Of a DNA stretch of 64,000 bases, positions 11,398 to 22,787 are shown in pieces (positions within the stretch are counted from its first letter, which is position 1; every line of letters starts with the position of its first letter). The translations under genes were made by a program, and so were the position numbers. The stretch comes from Alisma plantago-aquatica (Eukaryota; Streptophyta; Magnoliopsida; Alismatales; Alismataceae): NCBI GenBank assembly GCA_963693085.1, contig OY856410.1, forward strand, positions 563,679,906 through 563,743,905, written 5' to 3'. The notes below the pieces were generated by a model. That model searched no databases. It saw only the letters and a list, made by a program, of their open reading frames with translations, and had not been told where the DNA came from.

Positions 11398-11795
11398 GGG
11401 GACGTTTGGATTGTAGGATGTAGTTGGATTATCAACAATCCTGCACTCCTCTAATCCAGGTTTACAAAAAAAATATTTTTTGTGAATTCTGCAAAGTAAA
11501 AGAATAAGTTTGTTTCCGATGGATCGGAAAAAAGGTAGAGACGCACGACCCGCGTGAAATTTCCGACAGACGCACGCGAGGCTAGTGAAAAACTGCTGGG
11601 GGTTGTGCGCGACTGAAGTGGGATATCGGCGTCCGGCCCTTTTGAACGGGAGGACAAAATACAGCAATTGTATACAGCTCGCTGATGCAGGATTTTGTTC
11701 ATTTCTCCAGCTCTAACAAACCAAACTTAATCTTTTAACTGTAGGATCCACAAATACGATCCAATACGGCAATGTACAGGGAACCAAACTTGCCC
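11398..11795. mobile_element. Tourist-like MITE (PIF/Harbinger type)
   Basis: A 398-bp non-coding element. The left end is GGGGACGTTTGG (11398-11409), and the right end read inward is GGGCAAGTTTGG (to 11795). Both sides carry TTA (11395-11397 and 11796-11798), the target preference of PIF/Harbinger transposases. The inverted match weakens quickly after the first 12 bases, so the call is moderate. It encodes no transposase. Confidence 0.5.
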
Positions 11796-11798
11796 TTA

Positions 11799-12562
11799 AT
11801 GGCATTGAGGTGTAGCTCTCATTCAGGAAAATAAAGTTGTTCACCTCCAGGTAGATGGTCTGAAATCCATCTAGCGCATATGGTGGGCCTTGGAAACACA
11901 TTTCTTTCATGACAATGTAAACCTCATGCCATCCGAGCTTAAGATAAGAATGAATGTTGTATCTTACATCCCCAACTTCAACGACCGTATTTTTGTCCCT
12001 TACCATTGATTTTCTCACCTGACGAAACCCTTATAACAAAAGGAGCAAGGAAACAAATTCTTCAGGACTGGAAACTATCTCAAAGTTGCTACACTGCACA
12101 CTCAAGCCATCGAGTTAGATCCACAAAATGATGCACTAAACATGTTTTCATTCTTCCCTACGCATTTACGGGTCTCTAGTGTGGGGGTCTAGGGATATGA
12201 TGTATTACTGGTAAACAACTGATCATTCAAATCAATAAAAAGTAAACAAATGGAATCGACAGGACCAGAAGCAACCACAATAGTAAATCTATCTTGTCCT
12301 TGAGTATGGGCGTAAGGAAGAATATATGGCTGAAGATTTTTTAGAATTTGGTTCCACCTCCATCTGAATATAAGAAATAACAATTACTGCAGAATAGGTA
12401 GCGATTACCTTGTCAACAGTCTAGAAACCACCGCAAACCCTCCAACACGCGAACCTTCCAGAGCAGTTATAGCAAGGTATCACCGATTGACAGTGCTTTT
12501 GCCTTCGTTGCTTTTGTTTGTCCCGGTTTTGCGCCACAGGAAGCACTCCGACCTCGCTAACT
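11799..12562. other. Unassigned sequence with one minus-strand open frame
   Basis: A minus-strand open frame starts at 12018 and reads into the MITE at 11795. The first 74 residues contain YLKLGWHEVYIVMKEM and DGFQTIYLEVNN, which look protein-like, but I do not recognise a family. If it is a real exon fragment, the MITE disrupts it. Nothing is seen in 12020-12562. Confidence 0.3.
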
Positions 12563-12567
12563 CTACA

Positions 12568-12755
12568 CGGAGTGTACAATGCAGGGATAATGACAGCTGT
12601 CCATAGCTCTATGAATAAACCTCTTACACGATGCGGATAATGACGACCGTCGTTTCAATTTTACAGTGGTACTATCATAATATTTAAAAAGGGTATGTGT
12701 AATTAGTAAAACTGTGGCAAAAAATTGCAAAACTAATTCCGAACGACCTGTGTCG
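12568..12755. repeat. Duplicated unit of about 190 bp, copy 1
   Basis: Starts TGTACAATGCAGGGATAATG and runs through CTCTATGAATAAA, GATAATGACGACCGTCG and AATTGCAAAACTAATTCCGA. The same order of blocks recurs in copy 2 next to it. About 80% of bases agree by eye. Confidence 0.75.
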
Positions 12756-13125
12756 GAGTGTACAATGCAAAGATAAGGACGGCTGTCCACAACGAGGACG
12801 GATCTGCTACTCCTCATTTTGTAAGGTGTAGCCTACTCCTTTGATCATCTACGTACACTTGTAACAGCAGATCATATAGTGGGGTGTGAATTAAATGTAT
12901 TTAAAACGTGGCATCATCTGTTATGAGGTGTAGCCTACTCCTCATCAAACCAGGAGCAGCAGATCCTGCGGGGTCCACAACTCTATGAATAAATCGTCAA
13001 CCGGTGCAGATAATGACGATCGTCGTTACAATTTTTTAGTGTACTCCCATAATATTTTAAAAAGGATGTCTGTGTAACTAGTAAAAATGTAGTGACATTT
13101 GCAAGACTAATCCCGACGGCTTGTA
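12756..13125. repeat. Duplicated unit of about 190 bp, copy 2, split by a MITE
   Basis: Starts TGTACAATGCAAAGATAAGG. It is interrupted after GTCCACAAC (12785-12793) by the MITE and resumes at 12973 with the same nine bases. It then runs through GATAATGACGATCGTCG to TTGCAAGACTAATCCCGACGG. The last block recurs at about 26056-26077, on the far side of the tandem arrays. Confidence 0.75.
12794..12972. mobile_element. MULE-type MITE with 9-bp target duplication
   Basis: A 179-bp element flanked by GTCCACAAC on both sides (12785-12793 and 12973-12981). Near its ends are inverted sequences GGATCTGCTACTCCT and, read inward from the right, GGATCTGCTGCTCCT. A second inverted block involves GTGTAGCCTACTCCT. 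A nine-base duplication is typical of Mutator-like elements. There is no coding content. Confidence 0.7.
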
Positions 13126-14271
13126 TTATCTATACTATATATAACAAGCTGCTCATAATTATTACTAAAGGAATTTTTTTAACATTTTCTGAAATTATAC
13201 ACAGCTATCCATACTATATATAACAAGTTATTCATGATTACTAAAGCAAATTTTTACTATAAATGTTCAGGACTAAAGCAATTTTTCCAACACTATATAT
13301 AACAAGCCATTCAGGATTACTAAAGTAATTTTTTCAACATTTTCTGAAATTACACACAAGTCCTTGTGTGTACACTAAACTATCTATACTATATATAACA
13401 AGTCGTTCATGATTACTAAAGCAATTTTTTACTATAAATGTTCAGGATTACTAAAACAAAATTTTCCAACATTTTCTGAAATAACAAGCATGTCCCTGTG
13501 TGTACACTAAACTATCTATACTATATATAACAAGCCGTTCAGTATTACTAAAGAAATTTTGTACCACAAACTTTTTCCAATATTTTCTGAAATTACATGC
13601 AGCCCCCTGTGTGTACACTAAGCTATCTATACTATATTACAAGTCGTTCAGGATTACTAAAGCAATTTTTTATATATAACAAGTCATTCAGGTTTACTAA
13701 AGTAATTTTTCAATATTTTCTAAAATTACACACAGGTCCCTATGTGTACACTAAATTCTTTTTTTTTAATAATTATATTTGACATATATGATATATATAA
13801 CAAGTTGTTTAGGATTACTAAAGCAATTTTTTCCAACATTTTCTAAAATTACACACATGTCTCTGTGTGTACACTAAATTATCAATAATATATATAACAA
13901 GCCGTTCAAGATTACTAAAGCAATTTTTTACTATATTTTTTTCCAACATTTTCAAAAATTACACGCAGGCCCCTGTGTGTAAACTAAATTATATATACTT
14001 ATATATAACAAGTTGTTCAGGATTACTAAAGCAATTTTTTACTATATAACAAGTCGTTCAGGATTACTAAAGCAAAATTTCCAATATTTTCTGAAATTAC
14101 ATGCAAGTCCCTGTGTGTACAGTAATTTTTTTATAATTATATATGATATAAGGAGAAGCATTAAATTTTCTCCATTATTTTATGAAATTACCTAATGGTC
14201 CCTATGTGTTCACCACTCTTTTCTCTTTAAATTTTCCAAGTTATATATTATATCAGGAGACTCATATATAC
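13126..14271. repeat. AT-rich tandem repeat array, left part
   Basis: About ten degenerate units of 75-125 bp. Each begins near CTATACTATATATAACAAG and carries GTTCAGGATTACTAAAGCAA, TTTTCTGAAATTACA and a GTCCCTGTGTGTACAC block. The last unit (about 14150-14271) is of the right-hand array type (CATTATTTTATGAAATTACC, TATATCAGGAGAC). This shows that the two arrays were once continuous before the insertion at 14272. The TCTATACTATAT starts resemble Helitron 5' ends, a resemblance only. Confidence 0.8.
14267..14271. repeat. Target-site duplication TATAC, left copy
   Basis: Directly before TGTAACGACC. The same five bases follow ...GTCGTTACA at 24451-24455. Confidence 0.75.
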
Positions 14272-15245
14272 TGTAACGACCTTGACCTGGGTTATGAGGT
14301 AACCCTATTTGTTTTGGCTAACAAAGTTACTTATAACTTTAATATAATCCTATAAGGTGTTTTGTTATCATGTGACACACTTATGTTCCAAGTTTGGTCT
14401 TGATTGAATGTTGTTTGAGCAATGTTCCTTTGTTTTGGACCAAAGTAAAATTTACCCAAGATGAGGGGCTATATTGAAAAATGTCACATGTTGAACATGT
14501 ATCATGTGTTTTAGCATCATTATAGAGAGAATGATACAAGGTGGTGGCTTGTGGAAAGCCTAAATTTCAAGTCTGAACTTGTTTGAATAATGCTAGTACC
14601 TTGTGCACCAATTTTGGTACATATTGTAATTTACCCAAAATATAGGGTTGAAATGCAAATTACCACCTCTAGAGTGTCCCCACTTCCTCTTAGTATCATG
14701 TAGAGGAGATATAAAGAAGGAGACACCATATTTGAATCAATTATGAGTGATGGTAATCTTGGTGATGAAATGACCAAGAAAAAGGTTGAATATGAAAGCT
14801 TAACTTGAGTTGTATCAAGTTGAAAAGCTTATATATGAGTGCCTATCGGCCAAGGAGCCATAGGAGGAGCCTCATATCGTTTTGTGGACTCTTGGAAAAG
14901 GCCATGTCGTGCAAAAAACCTCAAGGAAGTGAGGTGTGTCGGATTACAACTTCCTTAGTAAAGTTGTGACGAGTTGTGCATAAAGTGATGAATTAATGGA
15001 TATATCTTAATCAAAGAGATATGTAATGGACGAATTTTCATCCCTAGCTTATCCTCAACTGTTTTTCATGACAATATAAATGTTTATGCATGCATGTACA
15101 CGTGTCATCCATGCATGGACACGTGGCACCTACTAGCTCAAATTGATGACACCTCATTTTTACCTTCCTTCATGAGCAACAAGTATATATACCCCTAGTT
15201 TCATCCCTTAGTGCAATTTTGTGACCTTTACCACCCTCCTCCCCT

Positions 15246-15480
15246 AAGGTATCGTGCATAGAGATATTTTATGCAGGAGTGCAAGGATATCGTGCATAGG
15301 CCCTTGGATATTGCCCATAGCAAAAGTATATCGGCCAAGTAGGTGATATCGGCCATATAGGGTGATATCGGCCATAGAGTGAAGTGTTGAGTGGCATATC
15401 GTGCAAGTGAGTGTCATATCGTGCAAGAGGGGTGGCATATCGTGCAAGGAAACAAGGGTATCGTGCAAAAGTGTTAAAGA
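15246..15480. repeat. Degenerate ATATCGTGCAAG / ATATCGGCCAT minirepeats
   Basis: About ten short repeats built on TATCGTGCA (for example 15252, 15289, 15397, 15417, 15437, 15460) and TATCGGCCA (15330, 15347, 15366). Spacing is irregular, about 15-40 bp. They lie in the outer LTR. They produce a spurious open frame on the minus strand with repeated ARY residues. Confidence 0.75.
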
Positions 15481-16269
15481 GCAAGAAGGAGCTCATACTT
15501 AACCCTAAGGTGAGGACATGATCATCTTCAACCTTGGATTGAAGAATGATTTTAGGGTTTTGATCTTCCTTTCTTTTCTTCTTCACCAATTGCTTATCCA
15601 TGGTGATTCCTTATATATGAAGGAGTTGTGAACGATCCTTGGACTTTTGATAAAGTCATCTTCAACCTTAGGAACGTGGAGCTTTAGAGCTTGGAGCTTT
15701 GAAGTTGTTCTTAAGGCGGGTTATATAACTTGAACTCAACCATGTTATTATTCATCACCTAAATTGCTATATTTAATGATGATCTGCTTTTAATTCCGAA
15801 ATTTCCTGAAATAGTTGATGAAATTATGAGTTATAGTAGTTTCTTAGACATGTTGCCATGAACTATAATAGTTATAACTAAGGTCTAGAGCTTGAAGATG
15901 ATGGTATCACTTTATAAAAGTGATATCGAGTGCAAGCACACAAGAAAGCACCTCTAATATGATATGATGATGCACCTACTTCACTAAAATGATATGAATA
16001 TGATTGTATACCTTATTGCATGATATGGGGGTGTATTATACACCTCTTGCATGATAGGGAGTCAAGTATAGACTCCATGCATGATACAAGGTTAAATGAA
16101 TACAAATAAGTTGACATGAAATCCTAATTTGGCTAACCCAATATGAGTAAAGAATAGCAAATGCTATTGCACGATATGATCATATAATATATCATTGGTA
16201 CTTGGTATCATGAAGCACACATATCTGGTGAATGATATGAACATTTAAGTAAACCCTATTGCACAATAT

Positions 16270-16790
16270 GGTAGCCCGATACACGACCCTAGTTGATGTC
16301 TAGCCTGACATGGTGATGAGTTGATACCTCTTAAACACCATGGGCGATGCATAAATGTATCATGTGCCCGTCACAACCAACCCTAACCCATCATGGGTGT
16401 TACAACCCAACATTGGATGGTCTATCTTGACATGGCTTGGTGCCCTTCACTCCTATCGACTTGTATATTGGGTTGAGCCCGATATGGCAAACCCTAACTC
16501 GTCACGGCCAACCCTAGATGGTGAGCCACCCGATATGGTGATTGAATGCATCTCTAGCCCGACATGGTGATGGCTTAATACCTCATGCACGACATGAGTA
16601 ACATATACAAACACCTCTAGCCCTATGTGTATGGTGTCCATACACCTCTAGCCCGATATGGATGGTGTTCATACACCGCTAGCCCGATATGGTGAATGCT
16701 CATACACCTCCAACCCGATATGGTGGTGTTTATACATCTACAACCCAATATGGTGAATATATGCACACCTCCAACCTGAGACACTTTGTA
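16270..16790. repeat. Degenerate CCCGATATGGTGAT repeats
   Basis: A dozen or so variants of (TCTAG)CCCGAYATGG(TG) spread over about 500 bp in the outer LTR. They become regular at 30-45 bp spacing between 16620 and 16780, where they alternate with CATACACCTC. No coding function is supported. Confidence 0.7.
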
Positions 16791-17340
16791 AAGGTGAGTT
16801 CAAGACAATCTTAGGAGTGATGAGTGTAACACCAAGTAATGGTGTGGCTAATACCTTGATAGGTGAAACACCTAAAGTGATTAATGCTAGTCAATCCTAT
16901 ATCAACAATGTATTAACCTGAGATGAGTCCATATCAATTGATGATGGTTGGACAATTCAAATGTGTGACTTATGACCAATATACTACATGATAAATGTGA
17001 TGAGATGGTGCATAAAGTATTAGGATGGGACATACCCTAATACATGATAAGTTGATGAACTTAAGTAAGTTTAAAGTGATGAGGGAAGTGATACATCAAG
17101 ACATGAAAAATATCACATCCAACACCTCAAGGTTGATATACCTTGATGTATTTTAAGTCCAATATACTTGGATGAGTAACACATGAAGTGTGTCATGTCA
17201 ATTGTTACATTGAGATGTAATGATATTAATGCACTTTGATAAGTGTAGGCTTACATGCCTTGAGAAAGGGTTAATCCAAGTTAATAAAGTATGATGTAAT
17301 CATATTCTGGTAAGGAGGAGCGAGAAACTCATACCTTGTG

Positions 17341-20300
17341 TGTAAGACCCCTAAACTTGTTTAATGTGTTGAACAACCTTAATTACCATAATTTAATGTT
17401 TAGTGCATCATTAAGTTGATTAAGTTGAATTAAGTACTCGCTGATGTAATTAGTGCTTTGATCGAGTGTTACAGACTAAATAGCATGTTTTCTTGCATCG
17501 AGGTTATAGTGGATTTTGTGCTTGAAGTTTTGCAAAAAGAATCGCTTGATTTGGACATTCGAGTCAATAGTTATGCCATTTTCTAATTCTTTGGACTTGG
17601 TTGCAAATTTTCCATAACTAATAGCCCCCTTACCCTTATCTTCCTTTTTCCCAAATTATTTCACCTGATAAAATAGGACTACCGCTTGAAAGCGGCGCAC
17701 AGACCAGCTGCTAGCCCGATCGGCCGCAACAGAGGAGAAATTAGGGGCAATTCTCGAGCCCTTAGCTCCGATTCAGCTTGGCTTCTCCTTCCCCTTCCTT
17801 CCTACCTCCTCCATGCCCTAGCGGCGCCCAGTTGCGCCCCCATCTGCCCCGACCTCTAGAAGTAGTCGTCCGACCACCACAGTGGCAGCAATAGTCCGAT
17901 AGAGTAAGATAAGCTGAGAGGCGGGGTGGTTCTTGGCCCCTTAGCTTCGGCCAGTGACCAGCTACTCAACGACACCCTCCTTCCTCACCTTAACCTCCAA
18001 GAAGTGACGCCCAAGCAAGGGGGGTGACGCCCCTACCTAGAATCAACTAGGGCGGTCGACCTGCTACACAATAGCTGATGTGTATGCGACCAGTAACCAA
18101 AGGAAAGAGAAGGGCGGCTCCGGGGCACCTCAAACCAGCAAGCAACACCTCCATCTCCTTCCTCCCTAGCCTGCAGCCCGACCTCCTTGGCCAAGCGGCC
18201 GACTTGCAGCCAGCAAGTTGTTGTGGCAGCAGCCAGCTAGGCCACCCAGAGAGTGCGCAAAGCTCCAGGGAAGGTTGCTATGAGCTCGGCCAAGAGGGTT
18301 GGAGCAAGAAATGACAGTGACATCTGCATCCCACACCAAGAATGAACTAGTTTCTTCAACCTGTCGTGCGTGAGCACCTGCTCGGTATAGCACCTTTGTT
18401 GCAGGACAAATCCAAAGATAGAAGACAATCCAACAAACGTCGGAACTGGGACTCTGGACACATTTCCGGACGAATCCGGACATCCCAAATCGCTGTGAGT
18501 AGAGTTTCTCTCAGTTATCATGAATTAACTCTGGCATTTGAAAAGTTTTGGTTAATTGCGCGATTTTCGCTGATAACAACAGTTATCAGGCGTTGGGCAG
18601 TATTTGGCGTCGCCCGACTTTTTATTTCATAAATCGCTTCTTTACGCTTTTATATGATATAGTTTATCATTTGATCAGTGTGGATTGGACCAGTAAATTT
18701 ACATGGTTCATCAGAACCTAAATTTCTCATTTGATGAAGAAAGGTGCTAGATGGACGGATTCCTAACTTACTCTTAGATTTTCTACCCTACCTGCTCGAG
18801 ATTTCTTCTGTGTGGGGTTTCATCTTCGCATTAGAGGCAAGTTTTATAACTTGCTCCACGTTTATTACTTACCATAAACTTTCTAGATCATGTTCTTGCT
18901 TGAAAATGATGATTCATGCACTAAAAAGCTATGCTTGACTTATATTTCGATTTTTATAATGTTCCCTGTTCTGATTTCAATTATACATGAACCTGTGATC
19001 ATGTGTGTGTTAGCACTAAGATATAATGTGACTTGGATCAGGTTGTTTTGAAAACATATGTTCGCCCGCTTAGGTCAGGTTTTGGACCAATTATAAGTTT
19101 AATGATCAACCATTAAATACCCTACTGATGTTATCAATCAATGTTGATATTAGCTTGATATTTGATGCTGATTAAGGAATATAGTGTTGATCTAACAACC
19201 TATAGTGATTTAATGATCACTAATGAGGGTGGATCAGGTCTCTATAATTTACGGTGAGTTAATTATATAGTTTTAGCATCAATTAATTCTTAGACCAATG
19301 GTTTCTCAGGTCTTGATGCAATGGTCGAACATATACTGTAATTGATGGTTTTAATATATGAACTTGATCCAATGGTCAAGATATAATGTTTATTCCTCCA
19401 ATAAAGTGGAATTATGGATAATGTAATATGTTGGTCCTAATAATGGGATTTAGATGATTTCCTTTGTATGATCAACTTAAGGATTTTACTTGTTGGCAAT
19501 GGATGGCTTGTTCGAAATGAACAATTGATTGTGGGTTTTACCCTACTTTCAATAGAACTTTTTGTGTTGTTAATCAAGGGATGTCTATGGTTAGATGGTG
19601 ACTCTTTCTATAGCACAAATCAAGGACTTCGTAGGTGGTTTATCCAAGATGTTTACTTATGTAAACAACCAATAGTCTTGCCTTTTAATCATCCAATGGT
19701 TCTGGATGGCATTGTGGTATAGTGATATGGGTTGAATGATGATGGAACAAATGGAGGGTTACCCTTAATAAGTTAGTCTTAGCTATTCATTCATATGAAT
19801 AGAAGGCTTGATAAACATATTGTGTTGATATGTAACCCTAATGAGGTATAGCTTGTTATACCTAGCTTTAATATAACTAAATGATGGTAATTGGGTATGA
19901 ATAGTCCTTGAATAACTAATACAACCATGGAGTACTCTATTATTGTTGAAACCCTAGTATGTTATAACCTGAAGGTTACACGTTGATTTAGGTGTGGGCT
20001 CATACTTGAGAATAGTATGAAATGTGATGGTGATGCTTCACCTTATGCATCCATGATCCAATGGGGATGCCGTGAGTTAGAGTTTAGGTATAAGTGATGA
20101 TTAGTAGCATTGATATAATTTATCATGTTGAACCTAACTCTAATGCAATTAGATAAAGATGAGTATTCAAGTTTAACATTCTTATATGATAGAATGATGA
20201 TAGAATAACCTCCTTACTATGATCATAACCTTGATATGTTAATTGGTGGGTATTATATTTACATGGTTGATACTTTCTTAAGTTAAACATGTGCATAATG

Positions 20301-22346
20301 AATATGATGAGAGTTAATCATATCTAGATACATTGCATGTTGATGTAATAAAGGAATGTTCTTAATGTTAATATAACTATGCTATGATTGTTTATGAATA
20401 TCTCCTAGCTCATTAATGAAATATTGTGTTGATCTGGTGTATTAAATGTAAGTAATGTTGTTGAGCCTTGTTATAAGGCATGCAAAGATAATGATGATCT
20501 TGCAGGGAATAATATGATGGTCTTAATGACCTTTGGGCATGGTTGAGCCCTGAATGAGGTGTGATCCTCTTATGTTGATAAGGGTTGATACCCTGCGATA
20601 TTGTGAAAAGGATTTATATCTGGTGATAATATGATGACTAGTGTAGTCCTGGGAATGGCGAGTGAATAGTACCATGTGATGATGAGATGAGAAATTATGT
20701 TTCATACATTTTTATATATTTTCAAGTTTTGATATTTATATGCTTGCTAGAAGTGAATTAGGGTTTGTATGTCCACTTGTTTGATGCAGCCTTAATTCAC
20801 CCAATTGGCATAACTAATCAAGTGTAACTCTAATCATGTAGTGCCTTGTGCCATAGATCCATCTGAGTGTCAGAACTTGCCAAATGGTGAAACAAGTATT
20901 CCTAAGGGAAACTCAGAGCGCATACTAATGAGTATGTGGGGTGCTTGTCATCCTGAATTCAAGTATTTAGGGAGGATGACTGCGGTCATACCTAGCCCTT
21001 AGTTTGAGAACGGCTGCGGTCGTGTCTCGGTGATTATATATATGATGATATTGGAGGACAATTGCGGTTGTACCTCAGATGGTAGGGTATGCATACCCAC
21101 CTCTTTCACTAGTGTCGTGACCTGTACCAAGGACGGACTAGGTTGTTAGCAGCTTGACCTTTTGTGTCGATGTGGCAGACCCGTACTTACCAGGGGCAGA
21201 GAAGATCTTAGGAGTCCGACTCTTCCTAGATCTTGTATGGCACTGATTTTGACTTAGCAGTGGTCAGTTGGATTTTGAGTGGTATCCTCAATTTCCTCAG
21301 GACATAATAAAATATGTAATACATCCGTATAGCATATCTATTTAGGGTTATACATGACGCTTCATATTGGATGATAACCCTTGTTTGTTCTCTTTACATA
21401 AAGATGATGCTTAGTGCAATTAAGAGATAGTAATTATACTTATGTTGTGGATATGCATAAGACTGTAAACATGTACATACAATAGTCATGTTTATGTTGA
21501 TATCTATAATGCTATTGTTGATTATAATCATGATACTAGATATCTCATGTTGTTAGTTATGTTTAGCATGCTAGCCATGCATTTGTAACTAGAGATGCAT
21601 ATACTGCTAATTATGCTTATCCAGGTAGTTGTTCTTATGTTGTTCGCTCTTCTTATAATGTTGATATGTTCAACCAATTAGACATGCTCATGTTGTTAGC
21701 TATGATGTGTTACTAAACTTGCTCATGATGCTAGAACTGCATATGCTACTGAACTGCTTATATTGTCAACAAGATAAAGGATGATAGTCTGGTTAATAAC
21801 GATAGTTATTATCTGCTCCTTTATGTATTTTGTTAATCATCAGTACTATTAATCTTATTTGTTATATCTGATTAAACTTCTTAACTGTTTAATTACATAA
21901 AAATATTGTAATCAATAAATGTTGTTGATGGTTATATCTCTTGCTGGGACTGTGTCTCACCCTTGTGGTTCGCCACATTTTTTTAGGTAATCAGAAATGA
22001 CGACAACAGAACCATGGAAGTAAAGAGTAACTACAATAATGAATCTTGGGGAAAGTTGATTAGATGTCTAGTGTGTCCTAGAGTCGTCCATGTACTCTCA
22101 GGTCCGGGCGAGATAAAGTTTGTATATAATGTTTCAAATGAATCAGACTTTTGTTAGCATATTAAAGCTTGTTTGTGTGGCATAGCATGGATTCAAGAAA
22201 GATCGCGGGATCCTTCAAACGTTTCTGAGCGGGTGTTGATGTTGAAATCGGTTTTAATTTACCCATATTTTTGGGTATGTGATTAATTAGCGATTGATTG
22301 TGTTTTACGTCTTGAGTAATCTCGTTTCGCGTGACGGGTCGCGACA
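17341..22346. mobile_element. Long solo LTR (inner), nested in the outer LTR
   Basis: About 5.0 kb, starting TGTAAGACCCC and ending GGGTCGCGACA, so the ends are imperfect inverted copies. The flanking pentamers are TTGTG and TTTTG, four of five bases equal, a weak target duplication. No retroelement coding domain is visible. Several 20-100 bp blocks correspond in order to blocks of the outer LTR at 23090-23990 (the ATCCATC...GGTGAAAC block, the CTTGTATGGYAC...GTGGTC block and the GGGAC...GTCTCACCC block). It is probably a relative of the outer LTR. Confidence 0.55.
17640..18330. other. GC-rich segment within the inner LTR
   Basis: A GC-rich island (for example TAGCGGCGCCCAGTTGCGCC and AAGCGGCCGACTTGCAGCC) inside otherwise AT-rich sequence. 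Such islands in plant LTRs often surround the transcribed R/U5 part. Open frames here on both strands have no recognisable domain and are not called. Confidence 0.4.
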
Positions 22347-22590
22347 TTTTGTTGATAATCATTTAATGATAAATGATGAGAATAAATAAGTATGATTGAA
22401 TACTTATGATATCAATGTATGCTCCTAGATGTGTGGAGCAATGAATTAGGATTTGGATTAATAATATGAACATGAAATCCTATTCGGCTATAAAGGGAAA
22501 ACCCTAACCCTAATGATGAGAAGGACGTAATTCTCTTATTGCATAAGCCTTATAAGGCATGTTAAATACTTGTATGAAAAGTATAATGAT

Positions 22591-22787
22591 TAATGGCCTT
22601 ATGAACCATATGAATAAGTTGTTGCCTAGTGAGAGGTGATAAGATGTTTAATGGGCCTTGTGAGCCATGTGATTAGTTGTTGCCTAGTGAGAGGTGACAA
22701 GATGTGTCATGGCCTTGTGATCCATATGAATAAGTTGTTGCCTAGTAAGAGGTGACAAGATGTGTAATGGCCTTGTGAGCCATATGG
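22591..22787. repeat. Tandem repeat of about 58 bp, 3.4 copies
   Basis: The unit carries TGGCCTTGTGAGCCATATGA, AGTTGTTGCCTAGTGAGAGG and TGACAAGATGTGTAA. Copies start near 22593, 22652, 22709 and 22767. The array lies in the outer LTR just after the inner insertion. Confidence 0.85.

Noticed and set aside
15269..15601. 110-residue minus-strand open frame with repeated ARY residues
   Set aside because: It is produced by the TATCGTGCA minirepeats in a non-coding LTR.
16355..16570. Plus-strand open frame over the CCCGATATGG repeats
   Set aside because: It is a by-product of the repeats, and the residues follow the repeat period with no domain.
18166..18521. Overlapping open frames on both strands in the GC-rich part of the inner LTR
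   Set aside because: High GC lengthens random frames, and no domain or splice structure is seen.
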